From NCBI GenBank assembly GCA_035236585.1, contig CP141136.1:58375136-58439135 (forward strand): a stretch of DNA of 64,000 nucleotides, written 5' to 3'. This document shows, piece after piece, positions 12,408 through 27,033 of the stretch (position 1 is the stretch's first letter; every line of letters begins with the position of its first letter). This stretch comes from Warburgia ugandensis. Its lineage: Eukaryota > Streptophyta > Magnoliopsida > Canellales > Canellaceae. The position numbers and the translations under genes are program-made. The notes under the pieces are model-generated. The model was not told the origin of the DNA, ran no database searches, and saw only the letters and a list, made by a program, of their open reading frames with translations.

Positions 12408-12540
12408 TCTTAAAAGTAAAAGGAAAAAAAAAAAAAAGCCCTCTAATAGTAAAAAATAAATAAACAAAAATACAAAGCGAATCACATACACATTCCTGAA
12501 TCTAAATGGGCAAATTTGACCCCTCAAACTACCACCAAGG

Positions 12541-12735
12541 TTAAAATGTTATCCTCTCATTAGTTTTTCCGTTTAAATAGTTGAAAAAACTGACATGTAG
12601 TCCAAGTATGATCCACCTTCTTCCCTTTCCAACCACTTTTGCCTTCTTTGATAGAAGCTCAGCAAGAGCGGGACCAAAGAAGCCAAAATCTTGAACAACT
12701 TCACTTTGGGCTTTAGGCACTCGTCCACTTTGCAA
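12541..12735 (-). other. Unassigned ORF, possibly a gene fragment
   Basis: A 64-codon minus-strand frame contains the protein-like run VVQDFGFFGPALAELL followed by VGKGRRWI. The composition looks more like real protein than the surrounding noise, but I cannot name a family. It lies about 700 bases beyond the CRS1 stop on the same strand, so it could be a captured gene piece or chance within a 3' region. Confidence 0.25.
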
Positions 12736-13452
12736 TTGAGGAATTCAAGTTCCCAAATCTACTCTAGTGAGAAATTTCATAACAGATTGTGGCTTGTTTT
12801 AAGAGGTAACCTGCTTGGAGGCAAAGATTGGTTAGTCTCTGAAAACCCAGGGAAGATGACGAATTCTCTGCCACCAGCGTTAGCCATTTGTTCGCAAAAC
12901 AGCCCTTATAGTAGAATTAGTTGTATTAACACCATTAGCTGTTATTTAGCCTTGCAGAAATGAAATAAAAGAACTTTACAAGTTACAATGTTGTTAGACT
13001 GATAGACACTTTTGATGTCACCTATGTCATCAGTCTCCAACGAACAATCTCACATGGTCGATCAATTACTTCAGATAACCATGGATTCCTGTTTCCTGAT
13101 GATAGCGCACCCAACTTGTAGACTGAGAATCTGGAACTGTAAATTCGTCTGAAATGGCAGCAAAAAACCAGTATACTGATGAAGCAATTGAATAGATGGA
13201 TCCACCAGGTGACCAGTCTTTCATTACAACGTCATAAAAGATCCGCTAACGGAAGGAGTTTATGACAGGGAATTGCTAAAAGCTAGATGCTAATGAAATA
13301 TGGATGCAGCAAAGATAGAAGATGTGGACTACTGCAGTTAAGAGAGACTTACTGCTTGACTCTGATTCCTCCCTGGGTGCAAGTCTCCTTTCTACCAAAG
13401 CTACACCTTTGAATCACTCAAGCGTTGTGGAGGCAAACATATCCTGAAATTT

Positions 13453-16400
13453 CTATACCATACAGGCTTCTGGATTCTCTGGGCCTAATTTCTCAAGTCT
13501 TCTCTGTGCATCTCTCTGCATATGACAATATGTCAATTAAGTAGCAAAAATTTAAGGCCAATTAAATAGTGATAGGATATTCTGATGTAATGGCTACTTA
13601 AGCTAGTGGCCTAAGCCACTGGGCGCATTAGTGTCCCAAAATTAACTTGAACATAGGAAAAGTACTCACCAGCTTCCGTTTCAAATCCCAGATCATCTGT
13701 TGTCTCTGATAGGCAAAAAACTTCAGTGACTGAGGAAAAGTAAAAAAATAAAAATAAAAAACGTTAACTTGAGATTTGGCATTGAAACTTTTAGCTTGAT
13801 AATCAATTTCTCAATATTGCACATGTAAATGTAAAACAGAGTATATTATATGCTGCATGCTCATAGTTTCACTTGGAAAATATAAGCATGGAATGCACAA
13901 GTTGGACCAATTCTTTACATGATCCAAATGGCTTAACCGGTCAGGCCTGCTATGGATGAGTCATATGTGAAATTTCTTCTTTACACGATCCAAACAGCTT
14001 AACAGGGCAGGCCTGCTATGGACGAGTCATATGTGAAAATTATCAACAATTGGAGGAGTCTTAAGTCTTTAATTTGTTATCATTTTACGGATGAATACAG
14101 ACTGCTGCCTTTTTGCATCTAACCGTCTGTTTGAACACCAGAAGTTATTGGCTTGAAATTATCAGCTGGATTTGAACTTTGGTGCAGAGATCATCCATAG
14201 CATGATCTAAATTATTGGTGGTTTGGATCTATAAAGAGTGAGTACTGCCCACAGTTTTTCCCCACTCATATTTTTCCAAGTGTAAAATTTGCATACATCA
14301 TATAACTTCCTCAATAGAAGAAAGAAATAATTACCCCTCGTCTCTGCATTTCAATGGATCGATGAAATGCTTCCCTTTTTGTGAGGAGATTTTCTGGCAG
14401 TATATTTGATGGTCGCTTGTAGTTTTTCCCACGATAAATAATTATGGCATGGCCTTTTCTTAACTTCTCAACTGCAACCAATATCCCACCACCCTCGATT
14501 TCAAGCAGCCTTGCAGTATAAGTAGCCTGTGCAAACAATCTCTGCATTGTAATTACTTTCACAACTTCTCTATGTTTCCAGTGCTGATGAATGCTTCCAA
14601 TTACACCATCATATATTCCACGACGCCCTGTCATTGGTTTTTTGACAATTAGAAGTTAAGAAGGAGAAAAGTGTTCAGATTTATTCAGGAGGAAAATTAT
14701 TCACCAAGTAACCTCTAGAAATTAAGGACCAGAAGAACAACCTCTGGCCATTTAGGGCATTCACACTGTTAGGTAAATTGAGCAAAACTGATTTCAGAAA
14801 TTTTGAATGACAGAAAAACGTTATCAGCATGATTGAGATATGGATGAAATGAAATCCAATCCGACAAGATTTAAAGCTCTAAAATGTATATCTTGCAAAG
14901 GGAAGTATATGCCATTTAGATTGCTCCAGGCTAAATCAAACATGGCACATGCCAGGACAATCGAGCCTCAACAAAATGCTGCATGCCAATGGCAATTATT
15001 CATGATCCAAAATTGGACCAATCAGGCATTGATAGGCATCATGTAGTGGAAATCAGATGGACAACCAAAATGACGAAGCCATTACATTATCCCAATCATA
15101 AGTTAATGATGCATGCTTAGAGCAACCCAAGAATGTATCCCATTTGTAGCAGAACCCTTAGTGTGTCAGTTTGCTTATACTGCTAGGAAGAGGAGTATCT
15201 TTATATCAATAAGCTTCCCCACTATACAGAGAACAAAGTTTGATGATCAGAACGGACAATATGGCATGAGAACTGGGATCATGGGATGCTCGTAGATCAC
15301 ATGCAATAGATCCAATCAGCACAGTCAGGACATTGAAATGCTAATTCTCAGCTTTTCATAGAAAAGCCAATACAGCCTCCTTGGTTTATGGGATAGGATC
15401 AATTCAGTCTGTGAGATGGCAGATGTGTAATTGGATCATCCTGTATCAATGTAGATTACTTCCGAGTCTAAGACCTATGTTTGAAAGAAAAACCATGTTC
15501 TCAATTGATTCACCCAGCATTGAAAGAATGCTAACTAGATAATCATAAGAAAAACTTATTAATAGATAATCATACATATACGATGGGAGTAGTGATAAGG
15601 TATTGTTTCCATTTGTAGGACCAGCTTATTGATGTCAATGGTCATTTTGGCACTGATCTGAATTCTAGAATTAGTATATTATTAAATATGAGAATTGAAA
15701 GGGTTCGGTGCAAATTTGATGAATAACTAGGCCCAGAAGGCGTTGAACAGACAGGAGAAGCACCTGATAGAAGCAAGCATGTGCTACAGCTAAAATGGTG
15801 CTTCACTAGCATTCTTAATCAATACTTCATTTGCACCCTGATTTGAAATGGTTATTCCACAGGCCAAGTGTTGAAGGTTTCGATGCCTATTTGAAGTGTG
15901 AGGACTCTACTTGGGTACCAAAAGGTGGTGAGGATAAGGGGAAGGTAACCATAAAATCCCTACTTGTATGGCTTCAGATATCATAGAATACACAATAAAT
16001 AGATACTCCAAGACCTTTATATCTTGGGCAAACATGGAGGCTTATCGTCCTTGGCATTTCGCAGCAATTGGAGCCTTGGCGCAACGGTAAAAGTTGTCGT
16101 CATGTGACCTTGAGGTCACAGGTTCAAGGCGTCGAATCAGCCTCTTGCAAAAATGCAAGGTAAGGCTGCCTACTTTAGGCCATTGTGGCCCGCCCCTTCC
16201 CCGGACCCCGCATAGGCGGGAGCTTCGTGCACTGGGGCTGCCCTTTTTATACACCAAATTTCCAGTTGGTATGTTTTTTCTTTTCAGCAAATCTTTGGAT
16301 CAGCAAACAATGTAGCCAACCCTTGCTAAGAGCATCTACCTTTTTTGAAAAAAAGATGAAAATTATTATGCAAGTGTAAGGAGTAGCAATGTTACAAGAG

Positions 16401-19400
16401 AGCATTTAATCATCTAAAGAATGGTTGTGGAGTTCCTAACAGCTATAGTGCCTAAGATAAAATGAGAGGTACAGTTAACCAGACAAATCATGTAAACAAA
16501 CCTCCTACTGCAAGCTGATGAATGATACGAAATTATTGACAGGATCAACATAATCTTACTCTTAAGTGACTTAAGAAGTCATTTAACCAATGATAGCTTG
16601 TGGCAGTGGAGCCAACTCAATAAACATAGAAATTGATTTTTTCTTAAGCCTCCTATTGATACAAACAAACAGGGGCATCCAAGATCAGAAGTTTGACAGT
16701 CTCAATAACGGTTTAAACCTAGTACTTGTGGTATGTGACCTAGTAAGGAGACCAATTATGGCCCAGACAAGTCTTTGAACAGGGATATAGAGATATCCTA
16801 TGAGCTGATAGAAATTTTGACTTAGATACTGATGCAGAAGCAAAATACCTTCAATAAGAAATTTTTGAACCTTCAAACTTACAGTACAAACTAACTAATA
16901 AATTGAACCTGGAAGGGACAGTTACTGAAGAAACCTAAAATTAAATTAAGGATATTCCAATCATTCAGACTTGATTAAGTAGGAACCAAAATTCTATAAA
17001 CCTAAAACAAGCAACAGCAGAACAGGGAGATGTTTATTTGGAGAAATATGCATAAAGATACTAGGATAGTACACTTTCTTTACCAAGCAACAAGATTGCA
17101 TCCATTTTTAGGCCTATCTTCCTGAACATTTGTCTTTCTTCTTCTGTTAGCATTTCCCTGTCTGCAGCCTGTTCAGTGGGCCTCCAACTAGAATTAAGCT
17201 TCAGCAGCTCCTTCTCTGATCTCTCTATCTTCAGCTGAAGCTGCAGAAATAAAGAAGAAAAGACACAATGATATTAGAAACTAAATTGACTGATCAGTTC
17301 GAAAGAGGAAGTAGTTCAAGCACAAGTCTTAAAGCTCACAATCAAAAGTTTGTGTTCATGCTTTCTCAGTTCCTTCTCTAATCTCTCTTTCTCAGCCGCT
17401 ATCTGAACTTTAGTCCCCCAACTTCCGTCATTCATGTGTCCGCATTTTGTTTGGATGTCTTGAAATTCAGAAAATGTTCCACTGTTGCTGGTGCTGGAGA
17501 ACAGTTCAGGGGCAGAAAATGATTTGGCTGCCTTCAATCTTGCACCTTCTTCCTGTACTTGCTGAGTTCGAAGTTCTTTTTCCCTTTTGCTTACTATATT
17601 CACAACTCTGGGAGGAAGAAAATCCTTGCCTCTAAAGAGTATAATAAAGAATTTATTCTGTAATATCAGGACTCCTCCCGTGAGGCGCTGCAATCAGGAA
17701 CCTTCAATTTCAGAGATCATAATATTTCAAGAACATAAATACTCCTAACTTTTTGGGGAGAGGAAATTATAATACTGAAGAGCAATCATTTCTTTCAGGA
17801 ATATTTTGAACTATTCTTGAAGTTTTCAAGGTCAAAAAACAGCAAACAAGAAAGAGAAAACACATATTTATGCAACATAGTTTACTCTTTTTTACTTTGC
17901 TGTTCATCAAGTTATTTTCCTATATACATCTTGTCCTTCTGGAGATAGTAGAGACTGTTCTAAGACCTTTATTTAATAATCTCTTCCCTTTTTGTCAAAT
18001 TTGATTTTTGCAGGAGAACCAAGGGGTGCTCTTTTTACCCTTATATAACTGAAATGATTGTGATCTGCAGCATAAATGATATGGAATATTTTTATTTTGG
18101 GCTGGATGACACTTACATTACTGAAATGATCGTGATCCACAATTTAAATGGTTATGGCATAAATTTTCCTGTCAATCAGTTAAAAGGGCAGCCCCGGTGC
18201 ACGAAGCTTCCGCCTAGGGGGGGTCCGGGGAAGGGGAGGACCACAAGGGCCTATAGTAGGCAGCCTTCTAACTGGTGCCGTTGTTGGTTTCCTTTGAACA
18301 GGTCCAAACCATTTAAGTCTAATCTCCCTTGTCTTGTTACCTATTGGTGCTACCTCTAAATTTCTTCTAATATTTTCATTTCTAATTCTATCCTTTCTTG
18401 TCTTACCACTTATCCATCTCAACATCCTCATTTCTGCGACACTCATCCTATGAGCATGATGCTCCTTAACTGCCCAACACCCTGATCCATAGAGCATAGC
18501 AGGCCTTATGGCCATTTTATATAATTTTCCTTTTAGTTTGAGTGGCACCCGCCGATCACACACCAGATGCAGATCTCCATTTGTTCCAACCCGCTTGGAT
18601 TCTCTGGTAACCTCCCTCTCAATCTCTCAATCTCTCTACTCTCATGAATCATTGATCCTAAGTATTGAAAGTGGTCTTTTACGGGGACTTCTTGGTTATC
18701 AATCTTGACTAGTGTTCCAATCCTACTCCTCTCCTTGCTAAAATTGCATTCCATATCTTCTGTCTTAGTTCGGCTAATTTTAAATCCTTTAGATTCTAAT
18801 GCTCCTCTCCATAACCATAGCTTTATGTTTACACCCTCCCTTGTCTCATCAAGTAAGACTATATCATCAGCAAATAGCATGCACCAGGGAATCTCCTCAT
18901 GCAAATGTTTTGTTAACTCATCTATGACCAATGTGAAAAGGTATGGGCTTAATGCCAATCCTTGGTGCAATCCTACAGTGATAGGAAAATCACTAGTCTC
19001 GCCACTAGTGGTCTTAACATTTGTTACCGCTCCCTTATACATATCTTTAATTATGTCTATATACCCCTGTGAAACGCCTTTATCGCCCAACATCCTCCAT
19101 ATTAACTCTCTAAGGACTCTATCATAAGCTTTCTCTAAGTTAATAAAGACCATGTGGAGGTCTTTCCTCCTCTCCCTATATTTCTCTACTAATTGTCTTA
19201 GTAAGAAAATAGCTTTCATGGTAGACCTCCCAGGCATGAAACCAAACTGATTCTATGATACACTTGTTTTATGTCGTAGCCTCTTCTCAATCACTCTTTC
19301 AAAAAGTTTCATAGCGTGGCTCATAAGTTTCATCCCTCAATAATTAGTGCAGCTCTGTACGCCTCTTTTATTATTATAAATTGGTATAATAGAGCTTTTC

Positions 19401-22400
19401 CTCCACTCATCAGGCATTTTCTTTGATTTTATAATCTTGTTAAACAACTTGGTCAACCAAACTACCCCAATATCTCCCATATGCTTCCAAACCTTTATTG
19501 GTATACCATCGGCCCCCATGGCCTTTCCTGATTTCATCCTTTTCAAGGCCTCTTTCACTTTAGGTATTCTAATCCTACGTTCATATCTATAATATCCAAT
19601 GTTATTTAGATATATAGTGTTTTCAATCCCTATATTCTCAAAGCCATTGTCATTTAACAAATTTTGAAAGTATGTTTCTCACCTTTGTTTGATCTCATCA
19701 TCTTTGACTAATACCTTTTGATCATTGCTTCTAATGCACCTAACATGATCTAAATCCTTACCCTTCTGTACTCTTACTTTTGCAAGTTTAACTACATCTT
19801 TCTCACCTTCTCTTGTTCCTAGTCTATTATAGAGCTCATCATATACTTTAAATTTAGCCTCACTATTCTCTTAGCAACCTTTTTAGTATTCTTATATTAA
19901 ACATAGTTTTCATTATTTCTCGTCTTCTACCGTGCTTTAAAACACATCCGTTTTTCTTTAATAACTTTTTGCACTGTTTCACTCCACCATCATGTTTCCT
20001 TTACTGATTGCCTTTTGCCTTTAGATACTCTTAAGACATCTTTTGCCACTTTCTTAATGGACTCAGCAATATTAATTCACATGGTATTTACTTTTGTTTC
20101 ATAGTTCTAATTTCTTTCTACCATCAACTTATTTGTAAATGAGGTTATTCTCTCCTTTTAAGTTCCACCACTTAATTTTTGGATACCTATTAAGTTTATT
20201 TCTTTTCTTCCATCTTTTGATGTGGATATCCATAACCATTAACCTATGTTGTGAGGTTAAACTCTCACCGGATATCACCTTATAATCCTTACACATAGAT
20301 CGTTCATTATTCCTAAGTAGAAAAAAGTATATTTGGCTTTTATGAAGTCCACTTTTAAATGTTATTAAGTGTTCATCCCTCTTCTTAAAGAGTGTATTTG
20401 CAATGGCTAGGTTATATGACAAAGCAAAATCAAGGATATTCTCCCCCATCTCATTTCGTTGGCCTATACCATACCTTCGTGTATTCTATCATATCATTCC
20501 TTTTGTTTTCCTACATGGCCATTTAAGTTTGCTCCTATAAATATCCCCTCAGTGTTGGGAATTTCTTACACGACTCCCTCTATATCTTCCCAAAACTGTC
20601 TCTTAATTATATCTTGTAACCCTACTTGTGGTGCGTATGCACTTATAACATTTATAATCTGCTCTCCTAGAACAAGTTTTATTATTATAATTCTATCACT
20701 GATTCTTTTAACGTCCACAACTTTATCCTTTAATTCCTTATCCACTATTATTCCTACATCATTTCTATTATTATCCTTTCCTACATACCATAATTTATAC
20801 TCATCTATTTGTCTAGCTTTAGTCCCTTTCCACTTGGTTTGTTAGATACAAGCAATGTTGACTCTCCTACGTTTCATCGCGTCTACTAACTCGAAACTCT
20901 TACCTGTCAATGTTCCTATATTTCATGTGGCGATACGAATCTTACGTTCTAGAGATATTCTATTTACTATCACCTTTCATGACCTCTATGGCATGAACTC
21001 ATATCCACTTTTCACTGCACCTGGGTTATGAACACCTAACTTATGCACTCAACAGCATGAACCTTAAATATTCATCAGAATCCAACAAATCTACTTTGGA
21101 GTTCCCCATTTTAATCTAATGTTAGAGAAAACAATGATTTAAGAGTTTATACTTTGTCATTGATACATTCAGATTTGAGTTATTGCCAGCAATCGTAGCA
21201 GCAAAAATGTGGTTCTATGGGTGCACTGAACTAGTGAAGATATTTTGAAATTAAATAAGACCATAGTAAGTTATGATTGAGCTGGATAAAATTTGATTGG
21301 AAAATCTTGTCTTAACCTCGTATGCTTTACCTTTTAAAATATTTAAAATGTTAATAACATATCGAGATAATTAACTCCTTGAAAAACATTAATACAGCCA
21401 AATCAACAAATTTCATGATTTTATGTAATAGTAAATCAAACTTGTAACTGAAAATTTCATTTCATTTGCACTCAACCCACAAGAAATGAAATCCTTTAGA
21501 AACATTGATTATGACCAGGGACACACACAAGAAAAGAAAAAATGCCCACTATTTAATCAAACTTTAATGAATCATAGAAGTCGAATATGATTCCATTCAT
21601 ATCAGATTCAAGTAGAATCATGCCTTCCAAAGTATCCAGTAGGAATTGGTCTCTGAAAATAAATAATTGGTTCGTAAAAGTAATCTGTTAATCTGCAAAT
21701 GATTCACGTATTTGAAGAATGGTAGCAAAGAACCTTTTTCCAGTTTTCATGACGAGTGAAGAATGGAAATGTGAAACATATACACTAGAATTCTTTTTAA
21801 CCTCATCTGGATTACACAACTAAAATGAAATCTTTTTTATCTCCTCTGTCAACAAAGGTGTAAGGTAGTTTTTCTACCAGATTAGGTATCACCTTAATTG
21901 CAAACAAACTGAAAAGGTAATCTTTTTCATCTCCTCTGTGAACAAAGATGTATTGTAGTTTGTCAAACAGATTAGATATCATAATACATAATTGCAAAAC
22001 AAACCGAGAAGGTCCATAGTACTTGCCTTGAGCTCCCATGACATTAGTTTGTTGTTTGTATTTGGAATTCCATACTTCACTGCAATCTTTACTATGTGAC
22101 TCTTCTCCCACAGTTTTAAAATAGCAGCAGCTAAACCTTGAAGTCTTGTGTTCCTCCCTTTTACAAAATAAGAATGGGTAAATAATAAGACACATGAAAT
22201 GCAAGTATGGTTGATCAGTAAGAAATCTACTCACACTTGTTATGTTTGCAATACAACTTTCCAAAGTTTTATGTGTACAACGTAATAGATTCCTACAAAA
22301 AACGAAGAGAGTTTATATCAAGAAAAAATATCTTACCAAGGACAAAGTGAGTAGGTAATGGGTGAGCAAGCTTCCGCAAATATGTCAATTCATCATCCGT

Positions 22401-25400
22401 CAGCTTTGGTCTCACATGGGGAGGGCAGAGCCTAAATGGAGGTCTAAAGTTAGGAACTACTTCTGGAAGCAAGTCTGCATCCACAGGCAGAGGCTTTGGC
22501 CTCCACCAGTCAATGAAGCGAGGTCCTAAGCCGTCCAGTAATCTGTCAGCCTCCCTTTCATACAGTGTTCCATCCAGCGACATGGTACCATCAAATTTTT
22601 CCACAGCCAAACCAGTGGAAGGAAAAGCATCTCCACTATCATGTGCAGTTGATGTTTCATCTTGGGAAGGAGTACTTTCATCTTCGAACTTCCCAACAAT
22701 GTCTTTTTCACCATAAGCAACACCTGGATCATGTACTTCTGTAATAGCTTTTACACGTGACTGATAGTCACATCCTCTATAAACAACTAGTATGTCTTTC
22801 TTCCTCCAAACAACCATGCCTCCTGTCTTGGTCTGCTTGATAAATAATGGAATAAGTGTATATAGTAGCAATGTAACAAACAATAGGAAAGTACAAGTTA
22901 TTTTCTTTATTCACCTAAAAACAATATCAAGTTGGCTATGAAGGTCAATAGTCATGCTCCAAAGATTTATTTAAAGATGAAGCTGTAAAAAGAAGTTCAA
23001 AGATTTATTTAAAGATATAGAGAGGCACACAAAAAAACAGTTACAGTTTGACAACCAGAGGGTTGACTATACAAAGTTGGAAAGAAGATCGTATTTTTTA
23101 GGAAGGTGAAAAGAGTGAAAAGAATGGCATTTGGTTACCTAAAGAATCTCTTCTATTGACCCTTTGCCACTCCCACAGAAAGTAAAACGGTATCTATTGA
23201 AACTTTTGGAAGTAAAACAGTTAAAATCTCATATAAACATGCTCAAAGACCATTGACAAATTGTGTAGGAAAAGTTTTACCCAGACGATAATCTTTTGTG
23301 ATTCAGGTACACAATAACAATGTAGTTATAACTTTTGTTTCCAACAAGATCCAGAAATGCATATTGGAGATGAGAAAATGGAAAAGCAACAAAATAAAAG
23401 AAACTGCTTTAATGTTTCAAAAAGTTTGAACCCAAAATACAGAAACTAATCTACCATGGAGGAAACATCAGAATTTCTAGGTACAATTAGTTAACCACTA
23501 ATGAGATTGATAAGATATGAAATTATGCAAACTCTGTTTTAGGATGTTGAAAACCCACAGTTCTGTTAAAAGGAAAAGAAATGCTCCAGCACTATAAATG
23601 CAATATAGTTCATGATCTCTAAGCAACAATCTTTTATCTGATGAAATTGCTATCCAACTCAAAATGTTGGTATACTTGTCAAATACTAAATCAGTGATGA
23701 TTCGATTGCCCTTTACTTCGTTGAGCTGCATCCTTAACTGGTGAAATAATTATATTATTTTATCTTTTTCCTTACAATGTGATCTTGGACTCACAACGAA
23801 GTGCAGTCTAAAACTGGATTGGGGACTGTATCCTATTTCTAATGTTTTCCTGAAGTCAAGAAACATTTTGAATCCTGCGGTAGAATCTTTTGAAATGAGA
23901 GCCAGAAAGACTGGCATGTCAAGCCATATCTCACAACTACAACATCATGGGTTTGAATCCACTCAGCATTAAAACTGTAGCATGAAATTCCCCTTTTATG
24001 ATATGACACAATCTAGTTATTCCATGTGAAGCCATTATGGCTCATAAGAAAATTTATCCATAAGGTGAAGTAAATAAGCTTTTAGGTAATTAATGTTCAT
24101 CACATTAATTAGCCATGCCAAATTTCCAATTAATAACTGCCAGTGTCCCTGCCTGGCAATGAAACCAAGAACATAAATCCAGTAGCCCAAACATGTGCCC
24201 AAATAGGAGAACCCTCACGTTGGAGTTTACCTCCTTGAACCAATATATATTTCCATTGTATGGGCAATATCCATCTAACAAATAGATCACATGGTGGTAG
24301 AAAAGCTTCTGACTTTGACAAGGAGAACCAACATCTCATCACAGAATCACAGAGCAAACCAAACAAGATATTGCTACATTTTATTTTGCTAGTAAGAGAG
24401 CTAGGGTGGGGGCGGGAGTTAGCACTGAGATCTTTCAACTTAACTGATAGACCCAAAAATCCTATCTCAGTTCTCCTACACTCATCAGTCTCCTGGCATG
24501 GTTTTTCATGATCCATTACTTCAAAGGAACGCGAGGCACTACTTGAACTGAACATATTAAGCAAGCAATTTAGCTTTAGCCATAGGCAGATAATCTAGTC
24601 AATTGACATGGTCAAATTAGCAAACTCAATAACTTGCCAATCATATAAACAATTAGGAACCCTAGAACCTCCAATCAAAATTTTTAGCTGTAAAGAAAGG
24701 CGTTAAACTATGCACCGATTTTTCACATATTACTTTTAAGATCTTCAAGTACATCTGGAAGCCAATGGAATGGTGACATTCAGAAAGAGAAATCAAACTA
24801 CATAACATTATTTGTACTGCCCTTAGTCTTTACCATTTCCCATTCTGCTATCATTTGTTTCCCCTCATATACTCAAGACCAAGCTGTCAAACTCAAAATG
24901 CGGACACAATATTGATTTCCCCACAAAGAGTTGATGCGGCTTGATGAAGGCAAAATTCACGAGATGCGGTTCAATGTGGATAATGCAGCTAAGTTTTTTT
25001 TTTATTCAAATTTTAAATAAAAGAAATATGTTTTTAACTTATTTTTCCTATAAAATGAGAAAAATCTAATAGTCGGCAAAGAGTGGCCCAAGTCATGCAT
25101 GCAAAATGTGGACTAGCCCAAACCGCTTTGACTCGGCTGCTTTCTACTTTAGTATGGCGGTTTTTGATACTATGCTCAAGACCTGACTTTTACTTTCCTA
25201 GAAATGTATTCCATGGATATATGAAAGTGTGATGGTTAACTTGGTTCACTGGGTAACATTTCAATCATTAGAATAAACTATTCTTGACATTCTTATCATG
25301 ATCATGCAGCCAAACTTTCAGTTTTTTTTTTTGGACCTCAAGCTTGTCTCAATCACCTATAATTTGTTGCAATAGAATTGCCTAATTCTGGGATAGGAAC

Positions 25401-27033
25401 ATGTGGAATTACAAGAAAGCCAATGGAAACCAACAAATTTATGAACCCACGATCAACATGGGACGACAACAATATGAACCATTAAGCAAACTATGAAGGT
25501 TCTCTCAAAACTTCTATTGCCTATTTGACACATGATCAAATGGTAATCAGGCCCAAAGTTGAAGAGAGGAAGAGGACATGCTAAAAGTCTCACTAGAAGC
25601 CCAAAAAATTATGCAGACACCATGGATGAGAGGGCTAGAACAGCTAGAGATTTAGCTGCCTTGTTAGTCTTCTAGCCAATTGACTAAAGTCATCATGATA
25701 GAGGTCTATATTCTATATCTTGTCCATATAAAATGCTGTATGGACGGAATAACTACTGTAGAATGCTGGTTTTCGGTTTAATTATCAAAGAGGTGTGGTA
25801 GTTACAGGAGAGTAGTTGTTAGGGTCAAGTTACTTAAGAAATTGTCTATCTTATGTGAAGGTTTGGCCGCCTCAAAGTGTATCACCTATGGACACTGCAA
25901 GGAAGTGGCCACATGAATAAAATCTCATTTGTATTGTTTCTTTCTTTGTTTCTATGCAGGCACATGCAGGTACTGTTATGTATGGATAAGCATAGATGGA
26001 AACTGCCTACAGCAAAAAATCATTTGGACATAACTCTCCGTCTCCTTCTTTAATGTGGTAATAAGCTAGCCTTTAAATCCTAATTGGTAGAAGCATATAA
26101 AATCCAAAACTATATCTCATTTCCATTTCAAATTCAAGCTCAAAAGAAGAAATTAGAAAACCAACCTCAACAATCTCTTGCGCTCTATCCATATTCCTGC
26201 ACAATGGCACGTCAAACTTAATCATAACAAGCTCACTCTTCATCCATATCCTACTTATCTCATCAACAACATCTCGAGTCACTCCAGCCTTCTTAACCTT
26301 CACCCACTTCCGCATTTTCACCGCGTCACCTCTCAACCTCTTCAATTCTTCCTCCGAAAGGCTCAATTCCGCTTTTGTAACCACTTTCACCTTCTTCACC
26401 CTCCTAAAAACAATCCTCTCCGCCCTTGACCACGGCGTTTTCCTCTCCAATTTTGGTCTCTCTTCCTCTCCAACCAATTCAATGGGAACCCGGAATTCCA
26501 ATCCTTCATCAGTTTCCAACAACTCATCGTTTTCCACGGGATAAATATCCTTAAGCTTTGTAATGCTTGCAACTATCTTTTTCATCGCCTGCTTTCCTCT
26601 CCCGCCCCTTTCCTTTTCGGTTAAAGAGCGGATGCTTTCATCAATATTGCGGATCTTTTTGAGTTTGTTATTTGGGATTTTGGAAAGGTTTAAGACTTTT
26701 TCGGGAGGAAGAAGAAGGGGGCTTGTCATCCATGGGGCAGTTGGCACTTTGATGGCATTTTGGTTAAGAACGGGCGTTTCTAGGAAGGAAGGGAAATTAA
26801 GGTTTTTTTCCTTCTCTTGGAAGGTATTTGAATGGACTTGGTCTGAGTTTGATGAGGAAGCTTTGGGAGTGAAAGAGGGGTATTTTAGAGGGTTTGGAGA
26901 AAGGTTGGAGGAGATTGAGACTGATAATGGAAACGGAAGAGGATATAGATGGTTGGATGATGATGGGTTTGAGAGGTGGAGGGAGTATGAAGCATTGGAT
27001 GAAGAGAAAGGAGAACTGTAGAGACTTGCGGGC

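Larger units (their letters stand above)
7208..13452. other. Tail-to-tail intergenic region between PP2C and CRS1
   Basis: Both flanking genes end here (PP2C from the left, CRS1 from the right), so it holds two 3' regions and no promoter for either. It contains four Au SINEs, a tRNA-like fragment, a dispersed repeat, a 44-bp RTE fragment and one unassigned ORF, all listed separately. A G-run lies at 8488-8503 and an A-run at 10144-10163. Apart from these I see no gene. Confidence 0.6.

Noticed and set aside
16042..16290. Minus-strand ORF at the SINE, and similar frames at other SINE copies
   Set aside because: Frames across Au SINE bodies recur as RGGP-type peptides by repetition; they are not genes.
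22293..22336. A possible 44-base intron after CRS1 exon 2 (GTAAGA..TTTTTTGTAG)
   Set aside because: Too short for a plant intron, and the reading after it drifts from the CRM domain. The acceptor at 22158 gives the conserved [18 protein letters not shown], so intron 2 is 179 bases.
23955..23985. B-box-like GGGTTTGAATCC suggesting a tRNA or SINE
   Set aside because: No A box at the right distance and no Au body on either side.
26563..27021. 152-codon plus-strand ORF opposite CRS1 exon 1
   Set aside because: Antisense shadow of the CRS1 N-terminal exon; no recognisable protein.
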